A stretch of 64,000 nt of DNA from Zoogloea sp. 1C4 (GTDB taxonomy: Bacteria > Pseudomonadota > Gammaproteobacteria > Burkholderiales > Rhodocyclaceae), in assembly GCF_009469605.1 (NCBI RefSeq), contig NZ_SSXU01000005.1, positions 262,475 through 326,474 of the forward strand, in the 5' to 3' direction. The notes under the pieces were generated by a model. The model had not been told where the DNA came from. It did not search any database and was given only the letters and a program-made list of their open reading frames with translations. The position numbers were made by a program, and so were the translations under genes. Shown in pieces: positions 8,463 to 16,265 of the stretch; position 1 is the first letter of the stretch, and each line of letters begins with the position of its first letter.

Positions 8463-9163
8463 GCGGGCTCGGTGCGGCGTTTTCCGATGCCTTCGCGCTC
8501 CTCGCCGGCTTCGATCATCAGGTGGCGGAGATCGTCACCCTGTCCCTCGAGGTGAGCGGGCTGGCCGTGCTGCTGGGCACGCTCATCGGCCTGCCCCTGG
8601 GGGCCTGCCTGGGCGTGGGGCGCTTTCCTGGCCGGCAGCTCTTGGTGGTGATGCTCAACGGCTGCATGGGTTTGCCGTCGGTGGTGGTGGGGGTGGTGGT
8701 GTATCTGGCCCTGTCGCGCTCCGGGCCGCTGGGGTATCTGGGGCTGCTCTATTCACCCACCGCGATGGTGATCGCCCAGACCGTGCTGGTGGTGCCGCTG
8801 ATGGCCGCCATCGCCCGGCAGGTGGTCGAGGATGCGTGGCGCGAATACGAAGAGGAGCTCACCGCGATGGGCTTCCGCTGGGCCGGGCGGGTTAGGGTGC
8901 TGCTTTACGACTGCCGGCATTCGCTGCTGGTGGCCTTGTTGGCCGGGCTGGGGCGGGCCATGTCGGAGGTGGGCGCGGTGATGATCGTCGGCGGCAATAT
9001 CGATCGCTCGACCCGTACTATGACCACCGCCATCGCCCTGGAGACCAGCAAGGGCGACCTGCCCCTGGCGGTGGCCCTGGGCATGGTGCTGCTGGCGGTG
9101 ATCCTGCTGCTCAACGGTGTGGCCTACGCCCTGCGCCAGTGGGCGATGCGGCGTTACGCATGA
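8459..9163 (+). CDS. tupB: Tungstate ABC transporter permease
   Basis: 234-residue inner-membrane permease with five to six hydrophobic segments, including LEVSGLAVLLGTLIGLPLGA, a segment near residue 65 rich in Val/Gly, and a C-terminal ALGMVLLAVILLLNGV. The cytoplasmic loop that contacts the ATPase is present as EEELTAMGFRWAGRVRVLLY, the EAA-loop region of the family. RAMSEVGAVMIVGGNI is typical of TupB/ModB-like permeases. Coupled by ATGA overlap to the preceding small protein. The TupA-type binding protein downstream is the main reason for calling tungstate rather than molybdate or sulfate. Confidence 0.87.
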   Translation: MSGLGAAFSDAFALLAGFDHQVAEIVTLSLEVSGLAVLLGTLIGLPLGACLGVGRFPGRQLLVVMLNGCMGLPSVVVGVVVYLALSRSGPLGYLGLLYSPTAMVIAQTVLVVPLMAAIARQVVEDAWREYEEELTAMGFRWAGRVRVLLYDCRHSLLVALLAGLGRAMSEVGAVMIVGGNIDRSTRTMTTAIALETSKGDLPLAVALGMVLLAVILLLNGVAYALRQWAMRRYA

Positions 9164-9173
9164 GGGGGCCGGC

Positions 9174-9887
9174 GTGTTTCCGCTGAAGGTGACCGACCTG
9201 CGCTGGCGCGTGGGGGGCCGGGCCGTGCTGGATGGCCTGACCCTCGAACTCGGCGGTGACGGCATCACCATCCTGCTGGGGCCCAACGGCGCCGGCAAGA
9301 GCGTGCTGCTGCGCAGCCTGTGCGGGCTGATCGAGCCGGAATCCGGCCATATCGATTTTGGCGGCGGGCCACGGCCGGACTTTGGCGTGGCGATGGTCTT
9401 CCAGCAGCCCAAGATGCTGCGCGATTCGCTCCTCGGCAATGTGGAGCTGGCCCTGCGGCCGTTGGGCGCGGCGGCGGCCGAGCGGCGCAGTCGCGCCCAT
9501 GCGGTGCTGGAACGGGTCGGCCTGGCCCACCGGGCGACGGACAGCGCCCGCGGGCTCTCGGGTGGCGAGCGCCAGCGCCTCGCCTTGGCCCGGGCGTGGA
9601 TCACCCGGCCGCGCCTGCTGCTGCTCGACGAACCCACCGCCAGCCTCGACCCGAGCTCGGTCGAGGCCATCGAACGCATCGTGCGCGAGATCCGCACCGA
9701 AGGCACCCGCATCCTGATGACCACCCACAACCTCGGCCAGGCCACCCGGCTGGCGGATGACGTGGTGTTCATGGATGCCGGCCGGGTGTGCGAGCATGCG
9801 CCGGTGCAGCGCTTTTTCGCCCGCCCGGCCTCCCAGGCCGCGCGGCTTTACATCCTGGGAGAACTACCGTGGCGCATGGCTTTCTGA
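9174..9887 (+). CDS. tupC: Tungstate ABC transporter ATP-binding protein
   Basis: 237-residue ATPase. Walker A GPNGAGKS, Q-loop FQQPKM, signature LSGGERQR, Walker B LLLLDEPTASLD and switch histidine TTHNL are all intact. I use the GTG at 9174 because GAGGGGG precedes it by 6-7 bases; longer in-frame versions would run back into tupB. Its 3' end overlaps the tupA start by 19 bases. The domain is short, with no C-terminal molybdate-binding (TOBE) extension as in ModC, which fits TupC. Confidence 0.88.
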   Translation: MFPLKVTDLRWRVGGRAVLDGLTLELGGDGITILLGPNGAGKSVLLRSLCGLIEPESGHIDFGGGPRPDFGVAMVFQQPKMLRDSLLGNVELALRPLGAAAAERRSRAHAVLERVGLAHRATDSARGLSGGERQRLALARAWITRPRLLLLDEPTASLDPSSVEAIERIVREIRTEGTRILMTTHNLGQATRLADDVVFMDAGRVCEHAPVQRFFARPASQAARLYILGELPWRMAF

Positions 9888-10690
9888 AGTTGCTCAAATC
9901 CGTGGTGCTGGGCCTTGCCGCGCTGGCATCCACCGCCCAGGCCGGCGAATCCATCGTGCTGGCTTCGACCACCTCCACCGAGCAATCCGGCCTGTTCAAC
10001 TTCATCCTGCCGATCTTCGAGAAGGATTCGGGCATCGCGGTGAAGGTGGTGGCCCTCGGCACCGGGCAGGCGCTGGACGTGGGCCGGCGGGGCGATGCTG
10101 ACGTGCTGCTGGTGCATGACCGGGCCGCCGAGGACAAGTTTGTGGCCGAAGGCTACGGCGTGGACCGCCGCGACGTGATGTACAACGACTTCGTGCTGGT
10201 CGGCCCCGCCGCCGACGCGGCCGGCGTGAAAGGCGCGAAGGACGCCGTGGATGCCTTCGGGCGCATCGCCCGCAAGGGCGCTAGCTGGGTGTCTCGCGGC
10301 GACCGTAGCGGCACCCACGCCGCCGAGCTGCGCTTCTGGCAGAGCGCCGGCGTCGAGCCCAAGGGGCAGGGCTGGTACAAGGAAGCCGGCGCCGGCATGG
10401 GCCCGACCCTCAACATGGCCGCCGGTATGGGCGCCTACACCCTGGCGGATCGCGGCACCTGGGCCAGCTTCAAGAACCGCCAGGATCTGGCCATCCTCTG
10501 CGCGGGCGACCCCAAGCTCTACAACCCCTACGGCGTGATGCTGGTGAACCCGGCCAGGCACCCCCACGTCAAGCGCGCAGCGGGCGAGCGCTTCATCAAC
10601 TGGATCACCTCGGCCGAAGGCCGCCGGGCGATCTCGGCCTACCGGATCGGCAACGAGCAGCTGTTCTATCCGCTGCCGGTGGCGCGCTGA
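9869..10690 (+). CDS. tupA: Tungstate ABC transporter substrate-binding protein
   Basis: 273-residue periplasmic binding protein. A GTG start at 9869, with GGGAG 8 bases upstream, gives a proper signal peptide (FLKLLKSVVLGLAALAS, cleavage after AQA|GES). Mature protein begins with LASTTSTEQSGLF, the TTST-containing oxyanion-binding motif of TupA, which separates tungstate-specific TupA from ModA and WtpA. RGDRSGTHAAELRFW and the later KEAGAGMGPTLNMA are also TupA-like. It is last in the operon, downstream of permease and ATPase. Together these supply the metal for the aldehyde oxidoreductase encoded upstream. Confidence 0.9.
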   Translation: MAHGFLKLLKSVVLGLAALASTAQAGESIVLASTTSTEQSGLFNFILPIFEKDSGIAVKVVALGTGQALDVGRRGDADVLLVHDRAAEDKFVAEGYGVDRRDVMYNDFVLVGPAADAAGVKGAKDAVDAFGRIARKGASWVSRGDRSGTHAAELRFWQSAGVEPKGQGWYKEAGAGMGPTLNMAAGMGAYTLADRGTWASFKNRQDLAILCAGDPKLYNPYGVMLVNPARHPHVKRAAGERFINWITSAEGRRAISAYRIGNEQLFYPLPVAR

Positions 10691-10710
10691 ACACGCCCGA
10701 GCTGACTGGC

Positions 10711-10974
10711 CCCAGGCGTGGCTTGCGGGCACCCATCGATGAGTCTCCGACACTCATCGATGAGTCAATTTCACTCATCCGTGAGCAACCGAGACTCACG
10801 CATGGTGGTCTGCCACTCACGCGTGAGCAAAAATTGGTCACCGATGGGCGGCGGCCCGTCATCGATGGCGGTCTGGTGCTCATCGATGACTGCCGGCCGG
10901 CCATGCATGGGTCAATTTCACTCACCGATGGCCTGGCCAGACCCATCGATGGGCCGACGTGCCCCATCCGTTCG
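10711..10974. repeat. Array of 12-13 short palindromes with an exact 21-bp period
   Basis: Twelve 12-bp units start at 10732, 10753, 10774, 10795, 10816, 10837, 10858, 10879, 10900, 10921, 10942 and 10963, always 21 bp apart; a weaker thirteenth (CCCAGGCGTGGC) starts at 10711 in the same phase. Consensus is CYCATCGATGRG. The inner CA-N4-TG is kept in all units except the last, which ends TT. Three units are perfect palindromes with different sequences: CTCATCGATGAG (10753), CTCACGCGTGAG (10816) and CCCATCGATGGG (10942). The 9-bp spacers vary, but GTCAATTTCACTCA occurs twice, 147 bp (seven periods) apart. The array fills the gap between tupA and the hydratase-like gene. A 21-bp period is two helical turns, so all units face the same side of the DNA. 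Confidence 0.85.
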
Positions 10975-11009
10975 ATGAATCCCACCTGCCTACTTACCGG
11001 AGAACTGCC

Positions 11010-11879
11010 ATGAAATCTCCCGCCCTGTCCGCCGCCATCGCCCTTGCCGGGCTCGCCGCTGCGCCCCTGGCAGCCCACGCCGCCTGCCCGACCGATCTCG
11101 AAGCCGCCGCCGTGGCCGCCGCCGTCGTCGCCCGCCAGCCGGTTCCCGCGCCGGCCGGCGAGATGAGCATGGCCGATGGCCTGTGCGGCCGCGACAAGGT
11201 GGTGCGCTTCCTCGCCCAGACCTACGGCGAGGTCGTCGGCTACAAGGCCGGCCTCACCAACCCGGCGGTGCAGAAGCGCTTCAACCACGACGCGCCCCTG
11301 CGCGGCACGCTGTTCAAATCCATGCTGGTGGCCGATGGCGCCGAACTGCCAGTGAGTTTTGGTACCCGCCCGGTGTTCGAGGCCGACATGATCGTCGAGG
11401 TGGCCGACCCGGCCGCCCTGGCTAAGGCCGATACGCCCCTGGCGGCCCTCAAGGCGCTCAAGAGCTTCTCCCCCTTCATCGAGCTGCCCGACCTGATGGT
11501 GGCCGACCCGTCAAAACTGGGCGGCCCGATGCTGGCGATGATCAACGTGGGCGCCCGCGCCGGCGTGGTCGGCAAGGCCATCCCCATCAAGGCGACGCCT
11601 GCGCTGGCCGGCGCCTTCGCCACCATGACCGTGACCCTTGCCGACAGCACCGGCAGCGTGCTCGACACCGGCAAGGGCAGCGCCACCCTCGGCAACCCCC
11701 TCAACGCCGCCAGCTGGCTCGCCCGCGATCTCGCCGCCGCCGGTACGCCGCTGAAGCGTGGCGACCTGCTGTCGCTGGGCTCCTTCACTAAACTCTTCCC
11801 GCCCAAGCCGGGGATGGGGGTGATGGTGAAGTACGACGGGCTGCCGGGGAATCCGGGGGTGGGGGTCAAGTTCCGCTGA
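11010..11879 (+). CDS. Exported 2-keto-4-pentenoate hydratase-like protein
   Basis: 289-residue member of the fumarylacetoacetase/MhpD-like fold. GYKAGLTNPAVQKRF, FEADMIVEV, FIELPDL and the closing GDLLSLGSFTKLFPPKPG follow the hydratase/decarboxylase pattern, including the acidic metal-binding positions (FEAD and IELPD). Unusually for this cytoplasmic catabolic family, the N-terminus MKSPALSAAIALAGLAAAPL ending AHA|AC is a strong signal peptide, and cysteines follow (C-P-T-D and LCGRD). The ATG at 11010 is preceded by CCGGAGAA. It stands alone downstream of the palindrome array. A periplasmic hydratase or a non-enzymatic relative are both possible. Confidence 0.75.
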   Translation: MKSPALSAAIALAGLAAAPLAAHAACPTDLEAAAVAAAVVARQPVPAPAGEMSMADGLCGRDKVVRFLAQTYGEVVGYKAGLTNPAVQKRFNHDAPLRGTLFKSMLVADGAELPVSFGTRPVFEADMIVEVADPAALAKADTPLAALKALKSFSPFIELPDLMVADPSKLGGPMLAMINVGARAGVVGKAIPIKATPALAGAFATMTVTLADSTGSVLDTGKGSATLGNPLNAASWLARDLAAAGTPLKRGDLLSLGSFTKLFPPKPGMGVMVKYDGLPGNPGVGVKFR

Positions 11880-11930
11880 GGGGCGAGTCGGCAGAAGGGT
11901 CGATTCCGCCGAATTGCCCGGCTGCGTTGC

Positions 11931-14900
11931 TCAAGCCAGGCCTGCTTCGGCCAGCATGGCCTGGAGCGCGGCAATCATCTTGTCGAGCCCCTTGACCAGC
12001 AGCCCCCTGGCCTTGAGTGCCCGCGCAATGTCGAGGGCGCGCCTCAGCTGCTCGACCGCGTGGGCCGGGTCCGTCTGAGCGATGCGGACGAGGGAGACGA
12101 TCAGATCGCGCTGGTAGTCGGCGCGCTGGGGTTCGGCCTGGGCGAGCCGCTGGGCGATGGCGAGGTCTTTGAGGAAGTAGTCGCGGGCCTCGTCGCCCTT
12201 GCCGAGGGCGGTCATGAGGTCGCCGAGCTTGTTGTAGGAGATGGACAGATCGCGCTGGTAGTCGGCGCGCTGGGGTTCGGCCTGGGCGAGCCGCTGGGCG
12301 ATGTCGAGGTCCTTGAGGAAGTAGTCGCGGGCCTCGTCGCCCTGGCCGAGGGCGGTCATGAGGTCGCCGAGCTTGTTGTAGGAGACGGACAGGTCGCGCT
12401 GGTAGTCGGCGCGCTGGGGTTCGGCCTGGGCGAGCCGCTGGTGGTGTGCAAGCAGCTGACGATAGCGGGCCAGTGCGGCGTCGGTGTAGCCGAGGGCGAG
12501 CAGCGCGCTGGCTTCGGTGTCGGCCAGCGCCGCGAAACCGGGGTGGGTGGGCGGGAGGGTGGTGCAGACTTCACCGGCAAAGCTGCCGGCGCTGGCGAGT
12601 TGATTGGCCTGGGTCAGGAAGTCGCAAATGCCGCCGGCGATGCCGCTCACCGCGTCGAAGGCCTCGCCGGCGAGCAGGTTGCGGGTGGCTTCGATGGCGT
12701 CGTCGAGGTCACGGGTTTCGTGCTCGACCCGCCACCAGCGGTAGTGCCCGGCGCGGGTGAGGATTGCGTTGCGGGTGTCGGCCGACAGCGTGGCCCCTGA
12801 GGTGAGCAGGACTTCGGCGGTCCAGCGGTGCACGAACACCTCCTGCTCGGAGACGAAGCTGAGGAGCGAGAGCACCGACAGCCGCGTGAGGGCCTTGCGG
12901 GTGGTGGCGACGAGGGCTTTGTCTGGCACGGCGCCATGCAGCGCGTGGGCCACGCCGGCTACGGAAATGGGTAGGTTGGAGGCGGCGGCCTGGAGCAGGG
13001 TGGGGCGGTCCCCGTCGTCGTCGGCGAGGGTGAGGAGGGTGTCCAGCAGCACGTCGCGGGTGCCCAGCTGCAGGGTGAGGGCAAGGGCTTCGTCCAGATC
13101 GGCCGGTGGGGTGTTGACGTCTACGCCCAGGGCTTGCGCCTGGCGTTTCAGGCGGGCGGTGACGTCGGGCAGGCGGGCGCGGCCGTTGTGCAGCACGGCG
13201 TCCAGGTATTCGAGCATGCGCGGGTGGCCGCCGACGCGCAGGAGCAGGGTTTGCAGGGCGCCGGTGAGGGGGGTGTTGGCATCATCGGCTTCCAGTTGGA
13301 CCAGCAGGCTGGGCAGGCGCAGGATGAGCTTGCGGGTTTGGGCGGCGCTGAGGGGGCCCAGGGGCAGGGTCTCCAGCCACGGGGAGAGGTCCGCCGGGGC
13401 GTAGCGGCTGGTGAGGAGCAGGCGCCCGCAGTGGGCGGCTTCGCACAGTTGGGTGAGCAGTTCGGCGTGGAAGGCTTGCTTGAAGCGGGCACCAGCGGGG
13501 GCGGGGTCCAGGTTGTCTTCGAAGTTGTCGAGGACGATGAGGAGGCGTTGTTCAGTCAGGGCGTCGCAGATGAGTTCGATGCGTTGCAGATCGTCGTTGG
13601 TGCCGAGGCTGGCAGCGAGGCTGGCGGCGAGGGTTTTCCACTGTTTGTGTTTGCTCTTGCGGCCGGCACCCGCAATGGCGTTGATGAGCTTGCCAGCATC
13701 GAAGGGGCCGGAGAGAGCGGCGCATAGCCAGCCATCTTCAGTGAGCCGGGCCATGACGCGGCCGGCAAGGCTGCTCTTGCCCACGCCGCCCATGCCTTGC
13801 AGCACTACGCCGGCCCGCTCGCCAAGCTCGGCCACCGTGGCGGGGTGGCTCCGCAGAATGCGCAGGCTCCGGCGCAGCTCGGCCCGCCGGCCGATCAGGT
13901 CGCCAAGTTTGAGCTGCGGCACGGCAAGGCTGCCGGCTTGATGGACGGGCGGCAGGCGCAAGTCTTGCTGGGCGAGGCGGCGGTCGAGTAGGGGCTGTTC
14001 GAGGCCGGCGCAGAAGAGAGACGGGGTGGCGTATTCCGGCGGCGTGGGGCGCTGGCTTTGGGCGCGCTGAGTTTCCAGCTCGCGCCGGGCGTGGGCGAGG
14101 GCGCGGCTGGCGGTGGGGCGCTCGGGCGTGCCAAGGGCGCGGTAGAAGGCGGCGGCTAGCTGGGTGGCGTAGTCGTCGCTGACGCGGGTCTGCATCGCCA
14201 GCACCTGGGGGATGCCCTTCTGCACCAGGGCCTGGGCAAAGCTGGCCGTTTCGCCGGCCGGCGAGCCGCCATCGCAAGTAGCCAGAAAGACCAGTGGCAG
14301 CGGCTGGTGGGCGTCGAGCAGGGCAGCGGCCAGTTGCTCGGCGCTCACCGAGATGGCTTTGCCGTCTTCGTCTTCGAGTTCGACGCTGCCGGGGCTGCCG
14401 TGGCAGGAGAGGTGCAGCACATGAAAGGCGTCGGCGGCGAGGGCCTTGCGGATTTCGTCCGGGTGGCCCACTTCGAGAATCTTGACCTGGGCGTTGCCGT
14501 GGCGGCTGGCCACATCCACTGCGTCGAGAATGCGCTGGAGTTCGGCTTCCAGGTCGAGTACGGCGCTGCGGGTCTGGCCTTCGTCCGGGGCGCCGACGGC
14601 GACGAGGATCTTCAGGGGCCCGGCTTGGGGCGCGTGAGCGGGCTCGGGGGCGTCGATCACCCGGCGCAGCATGGAAACGGCTGGCAGCAGCGCCGGCACG
14701 CGCCCATCCGGCAGGCGGGCGGCTTCGAAGGGCAGGCCCAGCAGGGTGGCGTCGGCGCTGGCGAAGACGAGCTGCAGTTCGTCGCCGATCGCGAGGGTGT
14801 CGAGCCGGCGGGCGATGTGGGCACCCAACGGACCGGTAAACAGCACCGCGCCCAGCAGCTGACCGAGGCGGGCGAGCGCCTCGCCGAGGGAAAGGGCGGC

Positions 14901-15527
14901 CGCTTCGTGGGGGCCGCGGAATGCGGTGGAAAAGCCGCCGTGAAGGAACTGGGCGAAGTTCTGCAGCGCCTCCGGCGGCAGCGTGAGGCCGCCAAGCTGG
15001 GCGATTGGCGCGCCGTTTTCGTGGGCGATGAGGTCGAGCGTGCCGGCCGGAGTCGCCGGTCGAAGCTCGATTTCGATCCGGTGGCAGATGGCGGTGGCGG
15101 GCGGTGGGGCGAGAGGCGGCCGCGAGGTGGTGCCGCGGATGGCATCGACGATGGCGTCGAATTCGTCGATGCCACGCCGGGCACGGGGGCGCAGGAATGG
15201 CGGGATGGGGGCTTTGGCGTCGATCATGACCGGGATCAGGCGTTTGCCGTTCTCGATCATTTCGAAAGTGAGCGTTGCAACTTCGGCGCGGAACCAGGGG
15301 CCGTCGTGCTCCTCGCTGGAGAAGAACACGAGACCGACCTCGCAGGTGTCGAGCCCTTCGTTCATCTTGGCGACGATGTCGTCGCTGGGCTGGATCTCCC
15401 ACTGGTCGAACCAGGCGTCGATGCCGGCTTGCCGCAGCCGGGTGGCAAACTCCCGGACGGCCGGTTTATCTACCCCCCGGTGACTGCAGAACACCGGGAT
15501 GACCTTGTGCTGGCTTGCGCTATCCAT
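11931..15527 (-). CDS. TIR-CHAT-STAND NTPase-TPR protein, candidate immune/cell-death protein
   Basis: 1198 residues. Residues 8-135 form a TIR domain (VIPVFCSHRG start, DAWFDQWEIQPSD, and W78..E82, the catalytic glutamate of NAD-cleaving TIRs). Residues about 190-510 form a CHAT caspase-like protease with His376 in LHLSCHGSPG and Cys418 in FLATCDGG. Residues about 545-900 are a STAND/NB-ARC NTPase: IGRRAEL, Walker A QGMGGVGKSS (577-586), Walker B LLIVLDNFED (662-671), then a winged-helix-like part. The C-terminal third is helical with tetratricopeptide repeats, including near-identical 48-residue units. The start is supported by GGAGAG upstream. Logic inferred from the families: TPRs sense, the NTPase oligomerises, TIR depletes NAD and CHAT cleaves a protein. 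No partner gene is evident beside it. Confidence 0.85.
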   Translation of the reverse strand: MDSASQHKVIPVFCSHRGVDKPAVREFATRLRQAGIDAWFDQWEIQPSDDIVAKMNEGLDTCEVGLVFFSSEEHDGPWFRAEVATLTFEMIENGKRLIPVMIDAKAPIPPFLRPRARRGIDEFDAIVDAIRGTTSRPPLAPPPATAICHRIEIELRPATPAGTLDLIAHENGAPIAQLGGLTLPPEALQNFAQFLHGGFSTAFRGPHEAAALSLGEALARLGQLLGAVLFTGPLGAHIARRLDTLAIGDELQLVFASADATLLGLPFEAARLPDGRVPALLPAVSMLRRVIDAPEPAHAPQAGPLKILVAVGAPDEGQTRSAVLDLEAELQRILDAVDVASRHGNAQVKILEVGHPDEIRKALAADAFHVLHLSCHGSPGSVELEDEDGKAISVSAEQLAAALLDAHQPLPLVFLATCDGGSPAGETASFAQALVQKGIPQVLAMQTRVSDDYATQLAAAFYRALGTPERPTASRALAHARRELETQRAQSQRPTPPEYATPSLFCAGLEQPLLDRRLAQQDLRLPPVHQAGSLAVPQLKLGDLIGRRAELRRSLRILRSHPATVAELGERAGVVLQGMGGVGKSSLAGRVMARLTEDGWLCAALSGPFDAGKLINAIAGAGRKSKHKQWKTLAASLAASLGTNDDLQRIELICDALTEQRLLIVLDNFEDNLDPAPAGARFKQAFHAELLTQLCEAAHCGRLLLTSRYAPADLSPWLETLPLGPLSAAQTRKLILRLPSLLVQLEADDANTPLTGALQTLLLRVGGHPRMLEYLDAVLHNGRARLPDVTARLKRQAQALGVDVNTPPADLDEALALTLQLGTRDVLLDTLLTLADDDGDRPTLLQAAASNLPISVAGVAHALHGAVPDKALVATTRKALTRLSVLSLLSFVSEQEVFVHRWTAEVLLTSGATLSADTRNAILTRAGHYRWWRVEHETRDLDDAIEATRNLLAGEAFDAVSGIAGGICDFLTQANQLASAGSFAGEVCTTLPPTHPGFAALADTEASALLALGYTDAALARYRQLLAHHQRLAQAEPQRADYQRDLSVSYNKLGDLMTALGQGDEARDYFLKDLDIAQRLAQAEPQRADYQRDLSISYNKLGDLMTALGKGDEARDYFLKDLAIAQRLAQAEPQRADYQRDLIVSLVRIAQTDPAHAVEQLRRALDIARALKARGLLVKGLDKMIAALQAMLAEAGLA
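12104..12441. repeat. 144-bp direct tandem repeat inside the TPR region
   Basis: Copy one is 12104-12247, copy two 12248-12391 (about four differences in 144 bases), and a partial third 12392-12441 (one difference over 50 bases). In the protein this is a 48-residue unit with KLGDLMTALG and GDEARDYFLKDL. Such identity is expected to change copy number by slippage or recombination. Confidence 0.92.
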
Positions 15528-15590
15528 TTCCCATCTCTCCTCGATGACGTCGGAGAGGATAACGCAGCGGGTGACGTTATGGCATGGGGT

Positions 15591-16202
15591 TCAAGCGTCC
15601 CGCGCCTGGGTCATCACCACCCGGCCGTCTTCCACGCGTTCGACCTGGGCGAGGGTGGATACCGGCACGTGCAGGGCTTCGATGTGCTCGCGGCCTTGCT
15701 TGAAGCGTTTTTCGACCACGAAGCCGGCGCCCCGCACGTCGGCGCCGGCTTCGCGGGCCATCTCGATGAGGGCGGCGGCGGTGCGGCCGTTGGCGAGGAA
15801 GTCATCGACGATCACCACCCGCTGGCCGGGGCGGATGTAGCGGGTGGAGATCGCCAGCCGCGTCTCGACGCCCTTCTTGGTGGGCGACGGAATGGTGCGG
15901 CAGATGGAGGGCGCTTCCACGTCCGTCGAGTACTTCTTGGCATACACCATCGGCACGCTCAGGGCCTGGGCGACGATCAGCGCCGGGGCGATGCCGCTGG
16001 CTTCGGCGGTGAGGATCACGTTGGGCTGGAAGAAGGACAGCCGGCGGGCGAGCTCATGGGCCAGCTCGAAGATGAAGCCGGGCTCGATGCGGTGGTTGAG
16101 GAAGTGGTCGATGACCAGCATCTGGCCGTCGATGCTGCCTTCGGATTCGATCCGGCGGACGAGGGGGGCGTAGGGGGCGGTGAGATCTAGATGGGGGCTC
16201 AT
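15591..16202 (-). CDS. xpt: Xanthine phosphoribosyltransferase (Xpt type)
   Basis: 203-residue purine salvage enzyme converting xanthine plus PRPP to XMP. The PRPP-binding motif VVIVDDFLANGRT is the distinctive Xpt form, with a second acidic segment ILTAEASGIAPAL for the pyrophosphate loop and YAKKYSTDVEAPSI typical of this subfamily. Slightly longer than the Bacillus protein (194). Single gene on the minus strand between the TIR-CHAT gene and the TAXI receptor gene, without a partner permease nearby. Confidence 0.88.
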   Translation of the reverse strand: MSPHLDLTAPYAPLVRRIESEGSIDGQMLVIDHFLNHRIEPGFIFELAHELARRLSFFQPNVILTAEASGIAPALIVAQALSVPMVYAKKYSTDVEAPSICRTIPSPTKKGVETRLAISTRYIRPGQRVVIVDDFLANGRTAAALIEMAREAGADVRGAGFVVEKRFKQGREHIEALHVPVSTLAQVERVEDGRVVMTQARDA

Positions 16203-16265
16203 GGTGAGACTCGGCGGGAGACGGTGATTCCGGTGCCGGGGGTTACCGGCACGATCACTCTAAAA

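Noticed and set aside
10711..10974. CRISPR-like array
   Set aside because: Units are 12-bp variable palindromes with 9-bp spacers; repeats are too short and too variable, spacers too short, and no cas genes are present.
10723..11013. An open frame of 96 codons with a repeating heptad such as TLIDESI, SLIREQP, PVIDGGL
   Set aside because: The heptad is the translation of the 21-bp palindrome array. A second forward frame (10718-10978) is open for the same reason, palindromic symmetry is kept rather than amino acids, and no ribosome site is visible.
12060..12800. Long plus-strand frame opposite the TPR region, rich in Gly/Val/Glu
   Set aside because: Antisense shadow of the repetitive TIR-CHAT-STAND-TPR gene; its repeats mirror the 144-bp units.
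14307..16190. 627-codon plus-strand frame opposite the TIR/CHAT part and xpt
   Set aside because: Crosses two well-supported minus-strand genes; composition typical of an antisense frame in GC-rich DNA.
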